DNA from: Nitrosomonas sp.
GTDB lineage: Bacteria > Pseudomonadota > Gammaproteobacteria > Burkholderiales > Nitrosomonadaceae
Assembly: GCA_003514765.1 (NCBI GenBank)
Contig: DOOY01000006.1
Span: forward strand, 1 to 9,727
Reading direction: 5' to 3'
DNA length: 9,727 nt
Part shown: piece by piece, positions 1 to 4,934 of the stretch
Position numbering within the stretch: position 1 is the stretch's first letter
How the letters are laid out: the number at the start of each line of letters is the position of its first letter
Notes under the pieces: generated by a model
What the model saw: the letters and a program-made list of their open reading frames with translations, nothing else
What the model was told of the DNA's origin: nothing
The model's database searches: none
Translations under genes and position numbers: made by a program

Positions 1-38
1 CGCCTGTATGATAATCGAAATTGAAGAATAATTGATTG

Positions 39-194
39 TTATCGATTGATCGTTTCCACACAATCAGTTGATAAGCGACTGTTTGTTTCACATTCTTGTG
101 TGATTACTTCAGAATCTTCAGCGATATATTCAACATATATCAATGCTATCGAAGAGACCAAAAAAACCAGAAACAACAACGTTTTATCACTCAT
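39..194 (-). CDS. Small single-pass membrane protein, hypothetical
   Basis: Encodes 51 residues from the ATG at 192-194. A GGAG lies 5 nt upstream of this ATG. The frame stays open to a TTG at 228-230 (63 residues), but that start has no ribosome site, so the ATG is preferred. Residues about 5-25 form one hydrophobic helix (TLLFLVFLVSSIALIYVEYI), preceded by a short polar N-terminus. An acidic tail of about 25 residues follows and contains two cysteines (in QECE and TDCV). No family is recognised. It lies about 100 bp downstream of the alcohol dehydrogenase gene on the same strand, so it could be the last gene of that transcript or stand alone. The good start context and the single clear helix support a real gene, but at this length an accidental frame cannot be excluded. 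Confidence 0.45.
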   Translation of the reverse strand: MSDKTLLFLVFLVSSIALIYVEYIAEDSEVITQECETNSRLSTDCVETINR

Positions 195-300
195 ACCATC
201 TCCATTCCCAAAGTTTTGTTCTGTTATCAATCAAAATATACACTGTGATTTATATTCCGAATGACCGGCTGCGTTTTTCTGTACGAGCAAACCGTAATCA

Positions 301-1509
301 CTATAAACGTGACAGCAGAAGTTGCCTGATTTCGGTATCGGTCAATACGACAGGATTGGTTTTCATGCTGCTGCCACGCGAATTAGCTATCACTTTGTCC
401 AGCGCCGTCTGTTGCAGTCCATAGTGTGATAAACGCGGCAAATTCAACGCCTGCGTCCATTCCGTCAACAGCTGCACCAATGCACTATGGGCTGATTCCT
501 TATCGTGAAAATGTTTTTGACAAAGGATTTCGGCTGCATGTGCATATTTAACCAATGCTTTATTTTCGGGTTCCCTGGCCTGCATGCTTTGGATGTTTAT
601 ATCGGTAGCCGCCGCCACTAAAGTGCCGCATACTACGCCGTGCGGTATCGGATAAAAGGCGCCCAGAGGCGATGCCAGCCCATGCACCGAACCCAGGCCG
701 ACCTGCGCCAGCGTAATGCCTGAAAGCAAGGCAGCAAAGGCCATTTTTTCACGGTATTCCTTAACTTCGCCGTTTGTTATTTCATTTTGTTGCACGCACT
801 GTCGATAGAGCGGAATCAATGCATCCCGCACAGCCTGCAAACCACTCAACGCCAACGCGTCAGTAAAGAAATTGGATTTTATCGACACATAGGATTCCAG
901 CAACTGCGTTAACGCGTCCATACCATTGGCTGCAATCACGTTTGGCGGGCAACTGCTTAATAATTCGGGATCAACAACCGCATATTCGGCCACCAGTTTT
1001 TCATGACGGAAAGATTTTTTAAAGCCATCTTCTCCATGTACACTCAATACGGCATTTTTGGTAGCTTCACTGCCGGTACCGGCAGTTGTCGGCACAGCGA
1101 TCAATGGAATGGCCGGCCCTTGGTATGGCAATTCCGGTCCGACGCCCTCCAGATAGTCCATAACCGAGCGCTGTAGTTTCAATAGACCCGCAAGAGCCTT
1201 GGCCGCATCGAGCGCGCTGCCGCCGCCGACACCGATCACAACATCAAAAGAAGTGCCGGCTAATGCCTTGACCGTATCATCAATCAAAGCCGGAGAAGGT
1301 TCCCCGGCAACCCTGCAATGCTCATAACCGATCGCGCGACGATTCAACGCATCAATGAATGATTGCCATCCAGATATATTTTTATAGGAATGCGCGCCCG
1401 TTACTAATAATATGCGCGTCCCATATCCGGCAGCAATATCCGGTAATTGGCGAAAAACACCTGAGCCAAATTCGATACGCGGCAATCTTGCGATGGAAAA
1501 ATTTAACAT
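301..1509 (-). CDS. Iron-containing (group III) alcohol dehydrogenase family protein
   Basis: Encodes 402 residues, normal length for the Fe-ADH family, cytosolic NAD(P)-dependent oxidoreductases that interconvert alcohols and aldehydes or ketones. The N-terminal nucleotide-binding half carries GVGGGSALDAAK (93-104) and PTTAGTGSE (140-148). The C-terminal helical half carries GMDALTQLLESYVS (196-209), VHGLASPLG (275-283) and PHG (289-291). By alignment with FucO, as remembered, the metal ligands should be Asp198, residue 202, His276 and His290. Residue 202 is Gln where classical members have His. Ser280 replaces the His often seen in HGxAHPLG. The SMKTNP stretch near 381-386 matches the family C-terminus. 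The ATG lies inside the end of the upstream LsrG-like gene (7-nt overlap, ATGTTAA), so the two are very probably translationally coupled. Family membership is sure; substrate and metal are unknown. Confidence 0.93.
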   Translation of the reverse strand: MLNFSIARLPRIEFGSGVFRQLPDIAAGYGTRILLVTGAHSYKNISGWQSFIDALNRRAIGYEHCRVAGEPSPALIDDTVKALAGTSFDVVIGVGGGSALDAAKALAGLLKLQRSVMDYLEGVGPELPYQGPAIPLIAVPTTAGTGSEATKNAVLSVHGEDGFKKSFRHEKLVAEYAVVDPELLSSCPPNVIAANGMDALTQLLESYVSIKSNFFTDALALSGLQAVRDALIPLYRQCVQQNEITNGEVKEYREKMAFAALLSGITLAQVGLGSVHGLASPLGAFYPIPHGVVCGTLVAAATDINIQSMQAREPENKALVKYAHAAEILCQKHFHDKESAHSALVQLLTEWTQALNLPRLSHYGLQQTALDKVIANSRGSSMKTNPVVLTDTEIRQLLLSRL

Positions 1510-1811
1510 TCGGCATCCACCACTGGATATAATCCATGATGTGCAACACCCTGACGTGGCTCAGCCATCCAGTCCGCCACCGCTTCGCGCCAGGCAAGAT
1601 AGTGCTCAGTTGTTTTATGGGCGGCCGCATCCTGCTGCGTTTTATATGCTTCATAGAGTACGAATTTTGTCGGTTCTTCGGCGGACTGCAGAATATCGAA
1701 ACGCATATTGCCGGGCTCCTGAATGGAACCTTCATGATTTAACCGGCAGGCTTCTTTGAACGCATCCACATTCCCCGGTTTAACTGAAACAGTCACAATG
1801 GTTACATACAT
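1503..1811 (-). CDS. LsrG-like antibiotic biosynthesis monooxygenase (ABM) fold protein
   Basis: Encodes 102 residues from the ATG at 1809-1811, with an AGAGGAG ribosome site 7 nt upstream. A longer frame to 1868 adds 19 residues with no homologous look. This is a single ABM/dimeric alpha-beta barrel domain. It closely resembles E. coli LsrG as remembered: the start MYVTIVTVSV, NHEGSIQEPGNMRFDILQ (25-42), YEAYK (53-57), AHKTTEHY (64-71) and a final GLYP (93-96) all align. LsrG isomerises the phosphorylated autoinducer-2 product P-HPD. Other ABM proteins are quinol monooxygenases or enzymes acting on small reactive carbonyls. No other lsr gene is in the window; the partner is the overlapping Fe-ADH. 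I infer a small cytosolic enzyme acting on the same compound or pathway as that dehydrogenase. The fold is near certain; LsrG activity itself is not shown. Confidence 0.88.
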   Translation of the reverse strand: MYVTIVTVSVKPGNVDAFKEACRLNHEGSIQEPGNMRFDILQSAEEPTKFVLYEAYKTQQDAAAHKTTEHYLAWREAVADWMAEPRQGVAHHGLYPVVDAEC

Positions 1812-1833
1812 ATGTCTTCTCCTCTGTATGTCT

Positions 1834-1863
1834 ATTGTAAAAGATACGCTGAACAGATAACAA
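1834..1863 (-). promoter_or_regulatory. Candidate sigma70-type promoter for the LsrG-like/Fe-ADH operon
   Basis: On the minus strand, TTGTTA (1858-1863) and TACAAT (1834-1839) are separated by 18 bp. The predicted start of transcription falls close to the ribosome site at 1819-1825, giving a very short leader. This is a sequence match only; spacing and hexamers are reasonable but not perfect. Confidence 0.35.
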
Positions 1864-1934
1864 AGCATACCATCAAATATTGTAGTAGTTGGATACCTTG
1901 GGATATAGTAGACAGTGTCGAAAACTTTTAACCG

Positions 1935-2070
1935 GCCGTTGAAAAACTATCTGCGTTGCCGCTGCGGCGTTAAAAACAGGCTCAGAATTGCGTATTTATG
2001 ATGCAAAAAAGCCGCTTTCTCGCCTGTTTTTGCCGGGCAACCGTCTGCCTCGAGAATGTTTTTCAACGGC
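1935..2070. repeat. Imperfect inverted-repeat element, about 136 bp (MITE- or palindrome-type)
   Basis: The ends are perfect 13-nt inverted copies: GCCGTTGAAAAAC at 1935-1947 and GTTTTTCAACGGC at 2058-2070. A second pair lies inside: AAAAACAGGC at 1972-1981 and GCCTGTTTTT at 2022-2031. Between these pairs the arms remain partly complementary (GCGTTGCCGCTGCGGCGTT against TGCCGGGCAACCGTCTG, with gaps), so the whole stretch could fold into one long hairpin with a central loop of about 40 nt. No convincing open frame lies inside it. No clear target-site duplication was seen at the edges. It fills the gap between the minus-strand Fe-ADH operon and folX. Reading it as a small non-autonomous mobile element or REP-like unit is inference. 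Confidence 0.6.
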
Positions 2071-2142
2071 ATGCAACTGATATTTATTGTAATTTCCATT
2101 TTTTTATTATGTATTTCCGGCCGCCGGAATGCCCTTGTCAAT

Positions 2143-2517
2143 ATGGCAATAATCCGTATCAAAAATCTACTGCTGCGAACCTATATTGGTTTTAATGAAG
2201 AAGAAATCAGTAAACTACAGGATGTTGTCATCAACATGACGATTGATGCTGATTTGAACCATGCTATAAAAAACGATACAGTCGACAAATCCTATAATTA
2301 CAAAATTATTACTAAAAATGTGATCGCGCTTGTGCAGGAGCGGAAATTTAAAATGTTGGAAAATTTAACGCAAACGGTTCTGGACGAAATCATGAAAAAT
2401 AAAAAAGTTCGTTTTGCCAGAGTGGAAGTCGATAAACCGCACGCACTTAGATTTGCCGAGTCTGTTTCGATCGAACTGGAAGCCGCACAGGATACAAAAA
2501 GTAAGGACTCAAAGTAA
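2143..2517 (+). CDS. folX: Dihydroneopterin triphosphate 2'-epimerase / FolB-fold protein (FolX)
   Basis: Encodes 124 residues from the ATG at 2143, starting MAIIRIKNLLLRTYIGFNEEE. This matches the start of E. coli FolX as remembered, whereas the open frame running back to 2056 is hydrophobic and lies partly in the inverted repeat. The ribosome site at 2143 is weak. FolX-type landmarks are IGFNEEE (15-21), QDVVINMTI (26-34), NYKIITKNVI (52-61), LENLTQTVLD (72-81) and VEVDKPHALRFAESVS (94-109), which includes the conserved Lys98 of this tunnel fold. FolX converts 7,8-dihydroneopterin triphosphate to the monapterin form, a route to tetrahydromonapterin; the related FolB is the folate aldolase. 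The sequence favours FolX over FolB. Its stop overlaps the folK-like start by one base (TAATG), so the two are coupled in a pterin operon. Confidence 0.85.
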   Translation: MAIIRIKNLLLRTYIGFNEEEISKLQDVVINMTIDADLNHAIKNDTVDKSYNYKIITKNVIALVQERKFKMLENLTQTVLDEIMKNKKVRFARVEVDKPHALRFAESVSIELEAAQDTKSKDSK

Positions 2518-2906
2518 TGGGAAACGATACAAACGTATGCATTATTGGTATCGGATCCAATATCAATCCCGAAAAGAACACTCGGGCAGCTTTGGCAATT
2601 ATGAAACGGGAAATCGACGTCCAGGGTATATCCACATGGACTAAAACAGCCCCCATAGGCATCACCAGTCAGAATGATTTTATCAATGGTGCGGTTAAAG
2701 TTCGAACCGCCATGTCCCGGGAAGCATTTAAAAAATATTTGAAAAAACTGGAAAACAAATTAGGCAGAGATCGCTCGCTTCCAAAATTCGGCCCGAGAGT
2801 AATTGATCTTGATATTATTGTCTGGAATGACGAAATCGTCGATGATGACTACTACACCAGGGCCTTTGTCAGAGATGCTGTTCACGAGCTTAAAGACGAA
2901 GCATGA
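2517..2906 (+). CDS. folK: Short HPPK (FolK-like) 6-hydroxymethyl-dihydropterin pyrophosphokinase
   Basis: Encodes 129 residues, clearly HPPK: GIGSNINPEKN (11-21), TAPIG (44-48), QNDFINGAVKV (52-62), LENKLGRDR (78-86) and GPRVIDLDII (92-101). HPPK transfers pyrophosphate from ATP to hydroxymethyl-dihydropterin in folate synthesis. The two Mg-binding Asp residues (97 and 99) and Arg84, Arg86 and Arg94 are present. Two features are odd. The protein ends about 14 residues after the position equivalent to E. coli Arg121 (here Arg115), losing roughly the last 25 residues of the usual 155-160. The PH motif before it (E. coli His115) is replaced by Val108-Asp109. The frame ends naturally with no sign of a frameshift. 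It overlaps folX by one base, and an AGGA sits about 10 nt upstream. It may be a specialised paralogue rather than the main folate enzyme. Confidence 0.85.
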   Translation: MGNDTNVCIIGIGSNINPEKNTRAALAIMKREIDVQGISTWTKTAPIGITSQNDFINGAVKVRTAMSREAFKKYLKKLENKLGRDRSLPKFGPRVIDLDIIVWNDEIVDDDYYTRAFVRDAVHELKDEA

Positions 2907-2970
2907 TGCTGATAGCGCTCCGATTTCAGAAAAAATTAAATATTGCTGTACTTTCAATAAAAATAGCGCG

Positions 2971-2976
2971 TATACT
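2971..2976 (+). promoter_or_regulatory. Candidate -10 box of the cspA-type gene
   Basis: TATACT is a near-consensus -10 element 139 nt before the csp start codon. No good -35 hexamer sits at 16-18 bp; TTGCTG at 2943-2948 is 22 bp away, and weaker sequences lie closer. If used, it gives a leader of about 130 nt, typical of cold-shock genes. The -10 match is seen; use as a promoter is inferred. Confidence 0.35.
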
Positions 2977-2999
2977 CTGAGGTGTCGTATGGATTCAAG

Positions 3000-3114
3000 T
3001 TGTGGAACGGTACCGTTGAGTGGACTTTTTCCTTGATATTCGATGACTGCTTGTATGCCTAGGGCATGCAAGTGCAACTTCATTATTCAATTTTTAAGCA
3101 TTAAGGAAAATAAC
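3000..3114 (+). promoter_or_regulatory. Structured 5' leader of the cold-shock gene
   Basis: Two self-complementary blocks precede the csp ribosome site. AACGGTACCGTT (3006-3017) is a perfect 12-bp palindrome. CTTGTATGCC (3050-3059) pairs with GGCATGCAAG (3063-3072) in a 10-bp stem with one G-T pair and a 3-nt loop. Long folded leaders that change shape with temperature are known for E. coli cspA mRNA. That this leader does so is inference; no known cold box was recognised. Confidence 0.45.
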
Positions 3115-3318
3115 ATGGCAACAGGTGTTGTAAAGTGGTTCAACGATTCAAAAGGTTTTGGTTTCATTACGCCCGATGATGGTGGAGAAGATTTGTTTGC
3201 GCACTTCTCTGCGATCCAAAGCAATGGATTTAAATCACTTAGAGAAGCACAACGCGTCGCTTTCGAAGTAACAACCGGCCCTAAAGGCAAGCAAGCGTCA
3301 AATATCCGTCCTGAATAA
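3115..3318 (+). CDS. cspA: CspA-family cold-shock RNA-binding protein
   Basis: Encodes 67 residues from the ATG at 3115, with AAGGA 7 nt upstream; a frame from 3043 is leader sequence. It is a single cold-shock domain filling the whole protein: [12 protein letters not shown] (7-18) is RNP1 and DLFAHFS (26-32) is RNP2. The end [13 protein letters not shown] is typical of betaproteobacterial CspA-like proteins. Such proteins bind single-stranded RNA and DNA, melt RNA secondary structure and help translation at low temperature, though many copies are constitutive. The gene stands alone, with a structured leader before it and a strong terminator after it, so it is probably monocistronic. Which of the several Csp paralogues it represents cannot be told from sequence, so the symbol denotes the family. 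Confidence 0.95.
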   Translation: MATGVVKWFNDSKGFGFITPDDGGEDLFAHFSAIQSNGFKSLREAQRVAFEVTTGPKGKQASNIRPE

Positions 3319-3320
3319 AA

Positions 3321-3339
3321 CTTAACGCAGAGCGTTAAG
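3321..3339 (+). other. Perfect small hairpin directly after csp
   Basis: CTTAACGC (3321-3328) and GCGTTAAG (3332-3339) form a perfect 8-bp stem with an AGA loop, 2 nt after the csp stop codon and 5 nt before the terminator's A-tract. It has no T-tract of its own, so it is more likely an mRNA 3'-end stabilising element than a terminator. Confidence 0.5.
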
Positions 3340-3344
3340 CACTT

Positions 3345-3374
3345 TAAAAAACCCCGGTTTACCGGGGTTTTTTA
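3345..3374 (+). terminator. Strong rho-independent terminator of csp
   Basis: ACCCCGG (3351-3357) pairs with CCGGGGT (3362-3368) around a TTTA loop. An A-run on the left and a T-run on the right lengthen the stem and supply the U-tract. With A-tracts on both flanks it could also stop transcription from the opposite strand. Confidence 0.92.
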
Positions 3375-3504
3375 TTTTCTGAAATCATTCCCAGAGCATA
3401 CTTTTTCTGCATAATCACAGTCTGGTTGTTCATTGCAAAAATCAAACGCTTTGTTTTCGAACATAAAATTCAGAAAGTCTGTATGGTATTTAACAGTTTA
3501 CAAC

Positions 3505-3537
3505 TTGCTAATTCTAAAATCGGCATTATGCTATACA
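3505..3537 (+). promoter_or_regulatory. Candidate promoter of the CBS-domain gene
   Basis: An extended -10 motif, TGC followed by TATACA (3529-3537), lies about 40 bp before the start codon at 3578. TTGCTA (3505-3510) would serve as -35 for an overlapping -10, TATGCT (3527-3532), with 16-bp spacing. Either reading puts the start of transcription near 3540-3545. The region from the csp terminator to here (3375-3504) shows no gene. Confidence 0.45.
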
Positions 3538-3577
3538 ATGTGTTCAAACAACTTAAAGATTACAAACGGAGTAAAAA

Positions 3578-4027
3578 ATGCCAATCAGCGAAATCTGTAA
3601 TCGGGAAGTTATCATCATTCAAAGAGAAGAGTCCGTAATGGAAGCAGCCAAACTGATGCGTCAGCATCATGTAGGCGATGTGATCGTGATAGAGGAGCAA
3701 AGCAATGTTCGCACGCCAATAGGGATCGTAACCGACAGGGATCTTGTGGTAGAAATCATGGCGACCGAATTAGACCCTGCTGTTATTACGGTGGGCGACA
3801 TTATGGTCCCTAAACTCGTAACTGTTAAAGAAAGCACGGGCGTTTTCGAAGCAATTCAATACATGCGCCGCAACGCGGTCAGGCGCTCACCTATAATTGA
3901 TGACCGTGGCGGATTAATCGGCATCATCACTTTGGATGATCTTTTGCAATTATTGGCTGAGGAATTAGCCGACCTGGCCAAGCTGACCAGTCGTGAAATC
4001 GACAAAGAAATACAACAACGCCCTTAA
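3578..4027 (+). CDS. Two-CBS-domain protein
   Basis: Encodes 149 residues from the ATG at 3578, with GGAG 7 nt upstream. It consists almost only of a CBS pair (Bateman module). CBS1 spans about residues 5-65, with HHVGDVIVI (30-38) and PIGIVTDRDLV (47-57). CBS2 spans about 73-130, with MVPKLVTV (76-83) and AVRRSPIIDDRGGLIGIITLDDLL (100-123, key residues RRSP and GIITLDD). A short charged helical tail follows. CBS pairs bind adenosine nucleotides such as AMP, ATP or SAM and usually act as energy sensors. As a stand-alone protein it may regulate a partner enzyme or channel, or simply bind nucleotides; no partner gene is adjacent. It has its own likely promoter and a terminator-like hairpin. The domain call is sure; the role is unknown. 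Confidence 0.93.
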   Translation: MPISEICNREVIIIQREESVMEAAKLMRQHHVGDVIVIEEQSNVRTPIGIVTDRDLVVEIMATELDPAVITVGDIMVPKLVTVKESTGVFEAIQYMRRNAVRRSPIIDDRGGLIGIITLDDLLQLLAEELADLAKLTSREIDKEIQQRP

Positions 4028-4074
4028 CAGCCTGTTGGTACGTGCGGTCTACATATACAAACTAAAACCAATCA

Positions 4075-4105
4075 TCTCAAAAAAACCGATATGGTTTTTT
4101 TGAGA
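4075..4105. terminator. Terminator-like perfect hairpin after the CBS gene
   Basis: A perfect 13-bp stem is formed by TCTCAAAAAAACC (4075-4087) and GGTTTTTTTGAGA (4093-4105) around a 5-nt GATAT loop. The T-run lies in the stem rather than after it, which is unusual. It is about 48 nt after the CBS stop codon and has an A/T run on both strands. Confidence 0.55.
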
Positions 4106-4127
4106 ATTGACAAAAAAATTCCGTGAG

Positions 4128-4156
4128 TTGATTGGCCGGACTATTTATGTCATAGT
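4128..4156 (+). promoter_or_regulatory. Candidate promoter of the DUF2780-like lipoprotein gene
   Basis: TTGATT (4128-4133) and CATAGT (4151-4156) are 17 bp apart, and a TG at 4148-4149 gives an extended -10 shape. A perfect TTGACA stands at 4107-4112 but has no -10 at normal distance. The prediction is weak; the gene needs a promoter after the hairpin at 4075-4105. Confidence 0.3.
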
Positions 4157-4167
4157 CAAAATGCTCC

Positions 4168-4195
4168 GACATAAGGCATTTGGCCTTATCCTGTC
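4168..4195 (+). promoter_or_regulatory. Hairpin in the leader of the lipoprotein gene
   Basis: ATAAGGC (4171-4177) pairs with GCCTTAT (4183-4189) around a 5-nt loop, and GAC/GTC outside it lengthen the stem past a small bulge. It ends 35 nt before the start codon at 4231. The GACATAA part also matches TTATGTC at 4145-4151, an alternative pairing. A regulatory role is inferred only. Confidence 0.35.
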
Positions 4196-4230
4196 AATTA
4201 AGACAAATCACATACTTCAGGGAGAATATT

Positions 4231-4857
4231 ATGAAGAAAAACCCAATTTACGCAAAATTGACCGTTGCAAGTATTGCAAGCTTGACCTTGACGATAATGG
4301 GTTGCGCATCATCAGGCGGTGGCGGCAACAATGCGCTTAGTACGGTTGATAGCGGTTTGTCCTCGGTTGAACAATCCGCACAGGCTGGACGGCAGGCTAT
4401 CGCATCAGGAGCGGCCGCGGCGTCTGGTATGACAAATATGGCTGGCAGTGCGGCGATCGGACAGATTGGTTTGGTGGATGTCTTAACTCAGCAGCTGGGC
4501 ATATCACAGCAACAGGCTTTGGGTGGTGCAGGTGCCATATTCCAGGCAGCGCAGACAGGCATGAACCCACAAGCCTTCTCAACATTGTCGCAATCGGTAC
4601 CCGGCATCAATGAAATGCTGAACGCAGCCCCTGCGGTTCCAAATCCGTTGGGAGGCATGGGTAGCGGTGTATCCTCTATGTTGGGTGGTGCAGGCAATTC
4701 GCTCAATAGCGCAGCGTCACTCGCAGCCTCGTTTCAACAGTTAAATCTGTCGCCGGATATGGTTGGTCAGTTTATTCCAATTGTGACCAACTACGTACAA
4801 AATACCAGTGGGCAGGTAACGGCCAATCTGCTGCGTTCCGCTTTGGGTGCACCGTAA
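4231..4857 (+). CDS. DUF2780-like (VcgC/VcgE) outer-membrane lipoprotein
   Basis: Encodes 208 residues from the ATG at 4231, with a GGGAG ribosome site about 8 nt upstream. The lipoprotein signal has a KK-containing N-terminus, a hydrophobic stretch to residue 23 and the lipobox IMGC with lipidated Cys25. The next residues are Ala-Ser-Ser, with no Asp at +2, so outer-membrane sorting is expected. A flexible GGGG linker (29-32) and a low-complexity Ala/Gly/Ser/Gln region follow. The segment from about 82 to 205 resembles DUF2780, with LTQQLGISQQQALGGAGAIF (85-104) as the most telling stretch. The Gly-rich part GGMGSGVSSMLGGAGNSL (141-158) separates two amphipathic helical parts. The function of the family is not known. 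The gene is monocistronic, lying between two hairpins. Confidence 0.82.
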   Translation: MKKNPIYAKLTVASIASLTLTIMGCASSGGGGNNALSTVDSGLSSVEQSAQAGRQAIASGAAAASGMTNMAGSAAIGQIGLVDVLTQQLGISQQQALGGAGAIFQAAQTGMNPQAFSTLSQSVPGINEMLNAAPAVPNPLGGMGSGVSSMLGGAGNSLNSAASLAASFQQLNLSPDMVGQFIPIVTNYVQNTSGQVTANLLRSALGAP

Positions 4858-4882
4858 CAAACGACATGTCTGAATCAAAACA

Positions 4883-4915
4883 AACAGGAAAGCAGTTATC
4901 AGCTGTTTTCCTGTT
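4883..4915 (-). terminator. Hairpin terminator between convergent genes
   Basis: AACAGGAAAGCAG (4883-4895) pairs with CTGTTTTCCTGTT (4903-4915) through 13 bp with one G-T pair and a 7-nt loop. On the minus strand it is followed by TTTGTTTTGA, a fair U-tract, 20 nt after the DUF748 stop. On the plus strand the T-tract is poor, so it serves the DUF748 gene best but may also end the lipoprotein transcript. Confidence 0.7.
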
Positions 4916-4934
4916 CAGAATTTGATCCCGCTGA

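Noticed and set aside
1382..1759. Open frames on both strands across the LsrG-like/Fe-ADH junction
   Set aside because: They are shadows of two well-supported genes and show no domain pattern.
1503..1868. 121-residue version of the LsrG-like protein
   Set aside because: The extra 19 residues cover the predicted promoter and ribosome site. The internal ATG with AGAGGAG fits the family start exactly.
1911..1919. GACAGTGTC palindrome as an operator
   Set aside because: Only 4+4 bases around a central base; too short to separate from chance.
2056..2142. N-terminal extension of folX with a hydrophobic, signal-like stretch
   Set aside because: The first part lies in the inverted repeat, and FolX relatives begin at the MAIIRIKNL position. 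The extension has no ribosome site.
3426..3638. 70-residue plus-strand frame overlapping the start of the CBS gene
   Set aside because: It runs over the likely promoter and into another frame of a clear gene. The basic, AT-driven sequence has no family resemblance.
4107..4147. Perfect TTGACA at 4107-4112 as the -35 of the lipoprotein gene
   Set aside because: The nearest -10-like sequence (TATTTA, 4142) is 29 bp away, too far for a sigma70 promoter. The hexamer also overlaps the end of the CBS hairpin.
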